NCBI GenBank assembly: GCA_002007465.1
Contig: LNAC01000376.1
Location: 1,389,086-1,453,085, forward strand
DNA: 64,000 nucleotides
Reading direction: 5' to 3'
DNA from: Ailurus styani
Lineage: Eukaryota; Chordata; Mammalia; Carnivora; Ailuridae
In this document: positions 55,985-64,000 of the stretch, piece after piece
Position numbering within the stretch: position 1 is the first letter of the stretch
Layout: each line of letters begins with the position of its first letter
Made by a program: the position numbers and the translations under genes
Notes under the pieces: generated by a model
Seen by the model: only the letters and a program-made list of their open reading frames with translations
Databases searched by the model: none
What the model was told of the DNA's origin: nothing

Positions 55985-56090
55985 TTTTTGCTTGTTTCAA
56001 GTAAACTCTACCCTCAATGGAGGGCCTGAATTCATGACCCTGAGATCAAGAGTCCCATGCTCTACTGACTAAGCCAGTTGGGAGCCCCTC
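55985..56090 (-). mobile_element. Short old SINEC fragment
   Basis: 'gaattcatgaccctgagatc', 'aagagtcccatgctctactg' and 'actaagccagttgggagccc' form an antisense tRNA-derived SINE head without the CT-rich body. ccttgtgtgtttttt / ccttgtgtttttg on either side may be the target-site repeat. Confidence 0.75.
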
Positions 56091-56099
56091 CTCCTTGTG

Positions 56100-56460
56100 T
56101 TTTTGAGAACGATGGGGACTCAAAAAGGGAGTAAGAACATGAGAATTGACAGCTTCCTTCCTTCCTTAGACATGATCATTGCAGATAAAGGGCATTTTCA
56201 TAATAAATTATTTTATCATAATTTAAATTAAACAAATAAATAGTAGTATGCTGAGATTATACTGAGGCTCCAATTAACCTCATGCTTTTATTGAACTGCC
56301 TAGATATTTAAAGTATTATTGAAATAGCTTTGGAATGCTTTAATTCAACTTGAGAGAGGCAAGTGAAGTTCAAATAATAAGTGTATAAATAACCTTCTAT
56401 GTGAGTATTTGATATTTAAATATAGCCTTCAAAAATTTGAATGAAGATAAATGAATCACT
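56100..56460. other. Intron 50, nothing recognised
   Basis: AT-rich unassigned sequence. Confidence 0.5.
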
Positions 56461-56464
56461 GCTT

Positions 56465-56660
56465 GAGACACAGTGTTCTGATTAATAGCATCAGCTTTGG
56501 AATCACAGAGACCTAGCTGTGAATACCCAGTCTGATACTTACTAGCTTTATAGCTTTGGACAAATTATTTAATCTTTCCGACCCTTGATTCTCACACCTC
56601 CAAAATGGAAATCATGACACAATTCATTCGAAAGGTAGAACAATGGCCCTAATTCTAAGA
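56465..56660 (+). mobile_element. MIR
   Basis: 'gcatcagctttggaatcaca', 'gagacctagctgtgaatacc', 'actagctttatagctttgga' and 'caaattatttaatctttccg' follow the 5' half of MIR. Confidence 0.8.
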
Positions 56661-56664
56661 CCTG

Positions 56665-57100
56665 TTGTATTAATTTAGTTTCCCCTAGAGTAGGGATTTG
56701 AGTATAAGTAGTTTCACTGGTATATGATACCAGAAAGCTGTGTTGGAAGAGTAAAGAAATGAAGAAGAATGGGAAGAAAGTCTACACAAGGCAAGCTAAT
56801 GAACAGGTTATCACTGTGGGCAACCATGGCTCAACCCACTGGAGACATGTGGTTTGGAACATGCTCTGGAGTGGTCCCACCCAAGAAGTGATGACGAGAT
56901 ATTTATCCATCCCCTCCTGTACATGAGTGGTTGAATGCTGTTCCAGGGATGTTTTCTCCCCAGCACTTCTAACCTGCTCTGCAAGTGGGTGAGTTTCTCC
57001 TGTGGAACAGAGTGCCTGGGCAGAGTCACAGGTACTTAAATATAGAAGCCTTTGGGTTTATAGGAAGGACCAGTCCTGAGGGGATTAGAGCAAGCAACCT
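56665..57100. other. Intron 50, possible unidentified old repeat
   Basis: GC-richer stretch ('gggatttgagtataagtagt' and following) with an LTR-like or DNA-element character but no diagnostic end. Confidence 0.35.
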
Positions 57101-57109
57101 GCCCCCTTG

Positions 57110-57262
57110 GGCTTCTATAAATAAAAGGTTAATGGACCACACTTGTGTCTGTTTATTTATGTATTGCCTATGGTATAGATGCTTTGACTATACAATGACA
57201 AAGTTGATTGCATGACCCACAAAGCTGAAAATATTTACTATCCAGCTCTTTACAAAAAGTTG
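57110..57262 (+). mobile_element. hAT-type MER DNA transposon remnant
   Basis: 'gtttatttatgtattgccta', 'tggtatagatgctttgacta', 'catgacccacaaagctgaaa' and 'atatttactatccagctctt' plus 'tacaaaaagtt' match the same family as 45246-45440. Confidence 0.65.
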
Positions 57263-57264
57263 GT

Positions 57265-57975
57265 AGCACAAGTGAGCTTAGAATTTAGGCTTCTTGACCT
57301 CTAATGCAGCACTTTTGTGATTACACTTGAGACTTGCTCTCTCCAAAATTAATTACAGGAAGGGATGGCTTTACCAGTGTTTAATCAACTAGAAACCTCT
57401 ATTAACGGGCACTTCTATGTGTCTATATATACAACGGTCATTCATTTCACAGTTACTACCCTGGGACATTTGAAGAACTCCAATATCCTGACTTGGAGTC
57501 TTTACATTAGTATGTTCTATATGCAATTTATTTCAAAACTGCTAAATTGGGTATTGTGGAATGTGAATGTTCCCAGCCCCAGCAGCTTGTGGATAAGAAA
57601 GGATTCGCAGTGACATTTACAACCAGATTTGCTGGCTCTTTGCCTCCATCTGCCATGCAGTCCTTCAGTCCCATACGAAGTCCTATCTACCTAAAGGTTC
57701 CCTAGAGTCTCTCTGGGAGCTCTGTAAAAGTATGGCTATTCTCCCCCCAGATTTCTGTGCTGCTCGGGTAGGCCAATAACGCCTGGGCTTTGTGCTCTGT
57801 CCATCTTCTTAAACTTTCAAGCTACAGAGTTCTTGGGGCTGGGGAGAGAAGTGGTGGTGCTGAAATAGCATGGAGTTCCCGTGGGCAGCCTCAGCATTGG
57901 ATCTCACTCAAGTGCTACTCCACACTGCATGCGGGCGTACGGATGAACTCCTTCCTATCACCACTCAGGCCCACG
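57265..57975. other. Intron 50, nothing recognised
   Basis: Mixed-composition sequence; 57640-57975 is relatively GC-rich but has no supported identity. Confidence 0.45.
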
Positions 57976-57977
57976 GT

Positions 57978-58172
57978 AGTAGTTCTGAAAGTGCAGTCCC
58001 AGGACCAGGAGCGGTAGCACTACCTGGGGACTTTTGAGAGATGCAAGCTTTCAGGCCTTGCCCCAGATCTCCTGACTCAGTAACGCTGGGGTCAAAGCCT
58101 AACAATGTGCGCTGTAATGAGAAATGGGTGATTTTCATGAAAGTAAAGCTCAAGAACCGTTGACATAGGACA
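57978..58172 (+). mobile_element. MER5A-type hAT DNA transposon
   Basis: 'agttctgaaagtgcagtccc', 'gtagcactacctggggactt', 'ccttgccccagatctcctga' and 'aagctcaagaaccgttgaca' follow MER5A from end to end. Confidence 0.85.
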
Positions 58173-58194
58173 ATGGATACAGACCAAGGCATTT

Positions 58195-58925
58195 ATCTTG
58201 GCTTTCCTCCCTTTTCCCCAATGTACGTCGTGTGAAAAGAGGACCCCGATAATGTCTCCCATCCATGTATGTGGCCCCTTTGCAATGACACTGCAGCTCT
58301 TCTTTCAAGAGATGGTGTATCTCTCCACTCCCCAAATCTGGCCTGGCTTTACAACTTGCTCTGCCAACAGAATGGAGCACAAGTGATGTATGAATTCCAG
58401 TGTCTAGGTGTCAAGAAATCTTGTGGCTCCCACTCTCACCCTCTTAACACTGTCCTGACGACGCCATATAATGAAAGCCCAGTCCAGCCTAGTGGAGGAG
58501 GAGAGCCCTCGTGAAGAACCAAGTTTCTCCAGCCAACAGCCGCTAGCACATAATTTTTTTTAAAAGATTTTATTATTTAAGAGAGTGAGAGAGAGTGAGC
58601 ACAAGCTGGGGGAAGGGGCAGAAGGAAAGGGGGAAATGAATTCCCTACTGAGCAGGGAGCCCGACACACAGCTCAATTCCAGGACCTCGGGATCATGACC
58701 CAAGCCGAAGGTAGATGCTTAACCGACTGAGCCACCCAGGCGCCCCAGTTATCGGATATTTGAGTGAGTCCATTTTCCACTATCTAGCTCCTGTTGAGGG
58801 GCTAGAGAACTGCATGCACATGACCGACCCCTAGCAAGACCTTCAGAATCACCATCTGGCTCATCACAGCGCAAACTGAAGACCCACAGAATCATGAACA
58901 GGTAAATACCTTTTGTATTGGGCCA
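58195..58925 (+). mobile_element. MLT1-type LTR, split by a SINE
   Basis: 'gataatgtctcccatccatg', 'tggctttacaacttgctctg', 'ccaacagaatggagcacaag' (before the SINE) and 'catctggctcatcacagcgc', 'agaatcatgaacaggtaaat' (after it) fit the MLT1 layout (ACTTGCTCTGGCCAATGGAATG). Confidence 0.65.
58554..58746 (-). mobile_element. SINEC
   Basis: Antisense: 'aaaagattttattatttaag', 'ctactgagcagggagcccga', 'gggatcatgacccaagccga' and 'gactgagccacccaggcgcc'. Inserted into the MLT1 LTR. Its tail is short and the target-site repeat is unclear. Confidence 0.92.
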
Positions 58926-58929
58926 TTAC

Positions 58930-59405
58930 ATTTGTGGTGTTTTTATGTAGAGATAGGTAAATGATACACTCAGGCATCCAAGCAACAGTGACTATAAAAA
59001 AAGGGTTTTTTTTCCAGCATGCCTATTTATCTTATAAACTGAAATAATTTATAATGGCTCAGGCAGGACCACCTTATCATATTATATAATTTAAGTAAGC
59101 AGCCATATGGGAGCTTTGTTTATTATTTTTTAAAAAGCCCTTGGGGCCTCAGTTTCCACACATATAAAAAATATTCAGCCAGATGAAAATTTCAATGACT
59201 ATTCCAGGTTCAGAGTTCTATAGTTCTAAGAAATTCAAACAGAATAAATTGATTTCTTCTACACCTTAAGTAGAAAAATCACAGCAACATATCTCACTTT
59301 TATTCCTCATACATCCAAGATTGAGTTAAATAACATTAACTACTGGCTAGCTGCTTCCGTATCTAGAATTTCCATTAGCATCTTGGACAGAGAGATAGTG
59401 CAAGG
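58930..59405. other. Intron 50, nothing recognised
   Basis: AT-rich unassigned sequence. Confidence 0.5.
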
Positions 59406-59411
59406 CACAGC

Positions 59412-59545
59412 AAAACAAAACAAAACAAAACAAAACAAAACACAGGCTTTGGCGCCTGACATACTTGGATTAGAATCCTGGCTCTGTTTCTTCCCAGCTG
59501 TGTGGTCTTAATCTAGCTATTTTCCTCTCCAAGGCTTGGGATACT
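59412..59545 (+). mobile_element. (AAAAC)n repeat followed by a MIR fragment
   Basis: About six AAAAC units at 59412-59441, then 'ttggattagaatcctggctc', 'tgtttcttcccagctgtgtg' and 'gtcttaatctagctattttc' from the 5' half of MIR. Confidence 0.75.
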
Positions 59546-59549
59546 CACC

Positions 59550-60228
59550 TTACAAAAAAAACCTATGCATTTATGTATTTTGCAATTATTTTGAGGAGGA
59601 AGGCATATATGGAAAAATGAGTCACGCAACAGTAGGAGTGCAATAGAGAAAACTTGCTATGAGTTCTAAAAGTATATTGGATTACAACATAGTCCACGAG
59701 ATAATAATCATGTATATGAAGCATCCTACAAATTATATTCTCCTCTTTTATATTGTATTTATTCCCAATTACCTTTCTGGAAGTCAGGAATATAAGTAAT
59801 TCTTAATTCTGATGTTTAAACCACCACATTAAAGAAAGAAGAATGTTCTATTTGAATAAAAGCAGCTCTGGATCTACCAGCCTTCTTACTGATGCTTTTC
59901 ATTCATCTGTGCATTTCATATTTCTGCTTTATGCCCAGCTTTGTGTCAGTTTGCTACAGGGGATGAAAAGCCCCTGCTTTTGAGAAAATTCCTCTCTCGC
60001 TCAGTTCTTCTCCAGCTCTGATCCCAACTCCACCAGCTCTCCCCAGTGGCTTGGAGCTTGAGGCCATTTCCAGACTCTGCCTACTGGCAGCAATGTGGAG
60101 GGAGTAGGGGGAGGTGGGACTCTTAGGTGGGGGAGAAGGAAGTAGGGCAGGAGCAGGGGAAGATGCTGCCACCCACTGCTTTGGCCACTTGTCCCCTCAC
60201 CCTCTGATCTGGTATCACTGGTCTTTTT
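59550..60228. other. Intron 50, nothing recognised
   Basis: The GC-richer part (59980-60220) has no recognisable family. The Pro/Ser-rich minus-strand frame over it is compositional. Confidence 0.45.
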
Positions 60229-60229
60229 G

Positions 60230-60785
60230 ATATTCCCCCATTTTGCTCCACTTCAAGGCCTTTGCTTGGGCTGTTCTCTCTGTGCCTACTGGAATAGTTT
60301 CCCCCAGATAAATGCATCTCTCACCTCCTCACTTCCATCAGCTTTCTGATGTTTTCATATGTTCTCTTAGTAGAAAAGCTTTCCTGACCAAACCACGATC
60401 ATGTCTTCATTCCCACTCCCTTTCTCTCCTACTCTGGTCTCTTGCTCTTCTTAACTGCATTTCTCAAACTTCAGTGTGCACACTGAATCACCTGGGGAGC
60501 CTATTAAAATGCAGATTCTGATGCACTGGGTCTGGGGTAGGGCCTGAGATTCTGCATTTCTAGCAAGTGCCCATTTGACATCAATCTATAGACTTACACT
60601 CTGGAACACCTGACAGTACTGAGATCGTATCTATTTTCTTCTTTATTAGCTTATTATTTTTCTCTTTCGGTCAGAATACATGTTTCATGAACAGAGAGAC
60701 TCCTTATTTGATTTATTATTCTCAGCATCTAGTATGATGCCCAATACACAAAAATTACTCAATAAATACTTATCAAGTGAATAAA
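60230..60785 (+). mobile_element. L2 3' end, split by MER5A
   Basis: 'cacttcaaggcctttgcttg', 'gggctgttctctctgtgcct', 'aaaagctttcctgaccaaac', then after 60581 'tttcatgaacagagagactc' and 'cagcatctagtatgatgccc', 'aataaatacttatcaagtga'. Typical L2 3' end. Confidence 0.8.
60457..60580 (+). mobile_element. MER5A-type hAT DNA transposon
   Basis: 'tctcaaacttcagtgtgcac', 'gaatcacctggggagcctat', 'taaaatgcagattctgatgc' and 'gattctgcatttctagcaag' are diagnostic. Inserted in the L2. Confidence 0.9.
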
Positions 60786-60789
60786 TTAC

Positions 60790-62545
60790 CTATGTTGTTG
60801 GAAATTCAAACTGGAATTTGGAATGCATTTTCCATTACAAACATTATTGTTACATTTAGGTACTTCATAGGTTAAATAAATTTCTGTGCCCTCGCTTTAC
60901 AAGCTTCCTACCATGTGTAAAGTGGCTTAAGTAGGAGCATAAACGTTCAGAGTTCAACAGACTTATAAACAAATCATTGGAGCCCAATCTTTTTACAGAG
61001 TTACAGAGTGAGGCTGAATATACCAGAGAAAGCTAGAGAACAAATACCAGTAAATGATCATACAGGAATAAGCTATGCATATGTGCTGAGATAACCAAAA
61101 ATTATAGGTCATAAAAAGAAATAAACCTGATATAATTACTTGAATATAAACCCTGACATAGCAATTTCAGTGCCCCATATTGACAAAACAAAACAAAACA
61201 AAAGCAAAACAAGAATGCATGCACATTTTTTTCAAGTTTCTCATGTCATGAAATGGAACTCTGACAAGTGCTCAGAAACCTGAGGGGGCGGGCACATGAG
61301 ACACACTGTCCCTAGATTCTATGACCTCTTTTAACCCAAAGACTATTTATGCCTTCTATTGAACTATTAGTGCGCTCCTGTGCTTGTGATATTGCTGGTG
61401 TGGTATATTTCCACTTGATATAAAATAAAAATCAACTTTACTTGAAGAACCAATCATCATACTTTAATACTTCAATTATTTGACCACTGAAAAACAGACA
61501 AAGCAAAAAAAAAAAACCACCAAAAAAAAAAAACAAAAAACAGCCCCCCACCCCGCCCCCAAGGTGTTTTTAGTTCTGTCTAATTACAGAACTGGCACAG
61601 CCAAGTTTTCTGGCTCCTTTCCCCTGAGATCCAAAGCCAGCATTAACACTGCTACGAGATTTTATGCATACCTTCCATTAACAAATGAATAAAAAGTGAA
61701 GTAAAACAAACTGAAAATATCCAGAAAAACAAAAGTCAAAGCTATGTCTAAATGAAGAAACATTTCATCCCAAATCTGTTTGTGGTAGTCATGGTCTATT
61801 TTTCTTTTTTCCTGAACCAAACATGGAAGAGTTCTTAAAGTTGTTTTTCAAAGGGATGGGGTGGGGGGTGTGCCAGGAGGACCGTGTGTGTTCCTGTGGT
61901 TTCAGCGATTTGTATCGGCCTATTTGAAGAATACCGTTCAAATGATGGACGGTTCATTGAGACGGAATCCTCACATATCTAGCGTTAATTGGTACTCAGG
62001 TACCTCACCCTGAACAACACACCCATCCCTGCTGGTGGGAGTACTGGTTGTTGTTGGTATTTCCTACTAGGAATTACCTCTGCCCCCCGAAAAACTCTTT
62101 CAAGGTCTCCCTTTCATTTCACTAGGCAGCCCCCAAATGGGCAAAGACTGGTTGACTCAGGAATACCGAGGCCATCCCCCTTCTTGCCATTCCCAATAGC
62201 CTTCAGAGCCAGCCCAGTTCTCAGGCTCCCATGGAAGTAGCTGAGGCTACTATTACAGTCAAATGACCCTTCAGCCTCTTCCACTGTCCACTCCTTTGTA
62301 CCTTTCTTTGTCATAGATGTAGCTCCAGAGAACAGACCCCAATATACTTTTGTCATCCCACACTCTGAATCAGAGCCCATTTCCAAGGAACGTAACTCTA
62401 AGGCATTTTGCATAGTAAATAACACGAAAGCTTATTCCTATTTTCATAATTGCAGCAGATTTTCCCTTATGTCCAGAGATCACCTTACTGTCATGCTTTT
62501 GAACAAATGGCTGCAGCCAGAGAGCATGTGATTTAGCATACTTAC
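60790..62545. other. Intron 50 next to the exon 50 donor
   Basis: Mostly non-repetitive. Simple repeats: (AAAAC)n at 61184-61206 and A-rich 61506-61540. A G-rich patch is at 61855-61870. No gene apart from exon 50 itself. Confidence 0.55.
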
Positions 62546-62654
62546 GGGCTCCGACAGTGGTCAGTCCGGGAGTCAGGCCAGGCTGCTTTGCCCTCAGCTC
62601 TTGAAGTAAGTGGGTTACCGCCTTCCAGTCAGAGCTCAGATCTTCCAACTTTCT
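62546..62654 (-). CDS. DMD: Dystrophin (DMD) exon 50
   Basis: 109 bp, the human exon 50 length. Acceptor AG is at 62655-62656 (plus-strand ct) and donor GTAAGTATG is the complement of 62537-62545. The frame starts in phase 0 with RKLEDLSSDWKAVTHLLQEL, then RAKQPGLTPGLTTVGA plus one base of the next codon. This is the end of spectrin-like repeat 19 passing into proline-rich hinge 3. Against the recalled human exon I see E to D, NR to TH, D to G, A to T and I to V; none break the frame. Because 109 is not a multiple of three, loss of this exon alone shifts the frame, and adding exon 51 (total 342) restores it. A donor change at this exon is the known cause of muscular dystrophy in Cavalier King Charles spaniels; here the donor is intact. 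Confidence 0.99.
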
Positions 62655-62753
62655 CTTTAATAGAAAAGCATACATGTTATTTATTCGATCAACATCCTAA
62701 AAATAACTTAATTCATGTTATTAATTCATTTTGTGAATACATGATTGTATTTC
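62655..62753 (-). promoter_or_regulatory. Exon 50 3' splice site region
   Basis: On the minus strand 'tgcttttctattaaag' precedes the exon. The pyrimidine tract is short and broken by a purine run just before the AG, as in the recalled human site. A SINE A tail begins about 97 nt upstream. Confidence 0.75.
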
Positions 62754-62966
62754 TTTTTTTTTTTTTAAAGATTTTATTTATTTATTTGAAACAGAGAGAG
62801 AGATCACAAGTAGGTAGAGAGGCAGGCAGAGAGGCAGGCACAGAGAGAGGGGGAAGCAGGCACCCCGCTGAGCAGAGAGCCCAATGTGGGGGTCGATCCC
62901 GGGACCCTGAGATCATGACCTGAGCCAAAGGCAGATGCTTAACCCACTGAGCCACCCAGGAGGCCC
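62754..62966 (-). mobile_element. SINEC close to exon 50, sense to DMD
   Basis: T-run then 'gattttatttatttatttga', 'cacaagtaggtagagaggca' (with a short internal duplication of 'gaggcaggca'), 'gatcatgacctgagccaaag' and 'actgagccacccaggaggcc'. Its A tail points towards exon 50. No clean target-site duplication was found. Confidence 0.93.
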
Positions 62967-64000
62967 AAGATTAAGAGTCTCTTATGGTTTGTTTACATTA
63001 TTGTATTTCTATTGTATTTTACTTCTAAATTAATTGTTCTAGGTAGAGCTCCTTTCAAAGGTGTTATAATTATTTTAAGCCAACCACCCTACGAATATTT
63101 ATTGATTGGGTGCTGCATTCAGACTCTTGCTCCAGGCACAATTTCATTTAAAGGAAGTAGAGTGCAAACCTTAATGAATGGAAAACAAACACAAACAAAA
63201 ACCATTGTCATCTCAGCAATTGTCTTGACCCTCTTGAAGAGTATCTAGTGTGGGTGCATACGAGAATTATCCAGAGAACATCAGAAAATACTGTAATGCC
63301 CTGAATCAACCCAGATCAATTATATTAGAACCTCTCGAAGGGAGAGGCTGGGGTATACATAGGGATATGACACTCGGAGGTCACTTCAAGGAAGGACTAT
63401 TGTCCCAAATGGTGGAAAAGATGGCTGTGTTCCTTTGGACTATCTCAGCTGCAGAGAGCTGCCTTGGGCTAGAGCGTGCCCTTTCCAGGGCAGCCCTCAT
63501 TCAGTGGCCAATTAAGGTGAGGGTATAAAGGCTCGGCCCATTTTGCTCAGAGCAGGACATTTCTGAAGTGTCATTTCAGCCGCAGGGCTCCCCATGAAGT
63601 CATCAGCCCTTTATGTGACCAGTAGCATGCTTATATATGTTTAGCAACTGACCCTCTGGACAAAAAAAAGTCCTAGTTTCCATGTTTGCCCATTTCTGTG
63701 CTGTCAATACTCCCACCGTAGCCAGTTTCACTTTACCAAGATGTCAGGTGGCTCACAAAATGCCTGAAAATTTGACAAAAGACCCTCATGAGCAGATACA
63801 AGGTGATGTCCAGTACACCAGTGGTTAGCCATATGGTAACTTATTGCCAGAATAGAAGTAATATACATGGGGTCTAGGCTCAGGCTTTAAAGAATGTGTG
63901 AGGCTTCTCTACCCTTTCTGCTGGCTTGAAGCAAAGGAGTCTAAAGTCCTAGGGAAAACTTTTCCAATGGATTGGGGCGGGGGAGGGTGGTGGGGGGGAG

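Larger units (their letters stand above)
17798..62545 (-). other. DMD: DMD intron 50 (complete)
   Basis: Bounded by the exon 50 donor (GTAAGTATG, complement of 62537-62545) and the exon 51 acceptor. Its 44,748 bp is close to the recalled human length of about 46 kb. It contains SINEC copies in both orientations, L1 and L2 remnants, MLT1-type LTRs, MIRs, MER20/MER5A elements, an RSU1 processed pseudogene and several local duplications. No alternative dystrophin promoter is known in this intron and I saw none. Confidence 0.96.
62655..64000 (-). other. DMD: DMD intron 49, 3' end (partial)
   Basis: Begins at the exon 50 acceptor and runs off the window; exon 49 is not reached. Apart from a SINE at 62754-62966 it looks mostly non-repetitive, ending in a G-rich stretch at 63974-64000. 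Confidence 0.93.

Noticed and set aside
63974..64000. G-rich end of the window as a G-quadruplex regulatory site
   Set aside because: Could form a quadruplex but is cut by the window edge and lies deep in intron 49 with no regulatory context.

Overview
The window is a stretch of the dystrophin gene (DMD, X chromosome) from a caniform carnivore, with the gene read on the minus strand. Two exons are present, and both match their human counterparts in length and splice phase. Exon 51 is at 17565-17797 (233 bp) and exon 50 is at 62546-62654 (109 bp). Between them lies a complete intron 50 of 44,748 bp. Positions 1-17564 are the 5' part of intron 51, and 62655-64000 are the 3' end of intron 49. 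There are no other functional protein-coding genes: every other open frame I checked is a fragment of a transposon, a retrocopy or chance.

The organism is inferred from its repeats. About twenty copies of the tRNA-Lys-derived carnivore SINE (SINEC / CAN SINE) are present. They have the head 'gcctgggtggctcagtgggt', a CT-rich middle with 'tctgcctacttgtgatctc', and a tail 'caaataaataaataaaatct'. That middle and tail are of the arctoid, especially mustelid-like, kind rather than the dog or cat consensus. L1 copies have carnivore-type 3' UTRs. Older mammalian repeats (MIR, L2, MER5A, MER20, MLT1 LTRs, ancient L1M) form the background.

Layout: 1-1300 holds an antisense L1M 5' region abutting a 5' fragment of a RAB20 retrocopy. 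2496-3100 is a twin-primed L1. 4565-9540 is a composite of L1 pieces in mixed orientation. 13610-14720 holds an L2 interrupted by an L1, a probable assembly duplication around an N, a MIR, and a truncated 5S rRNA retropseudogene with a perfect 18-bp target-site duplication. Exon 51 follows. Intron 50 carries SINEs throughout, MLT1 LTRs, several L2 and L1 remnants, a 273-bp near-identical direct duplication (34224-34496 and 41894-42166), an RSU1 processed pseudogene (49670-51030, perfect 19-bp target-site duplication), and MER5A and hAT-type pieces. Exon 50 follows, with a SINE about 100 bp upstream of its acceptor.

Functionally, exons 50 and 51 encode the end of spectrin-like repeat 19, proline-rich hinge 3, and the start of repeat 20 of the dystrophin rod. 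The two exons total 342 nt and are in frame together. The most unusual observations are the local templated duplications inside intron 50, the tailless 5S retropseudogene, a RAB20/L1 junction that may be a template-switch chimera, and a run of 11 A just inside the exon 51 acceptor. I found no sign of a previously undescribed gene system. Old-repeat boundaries are approximate because they were read by eye.
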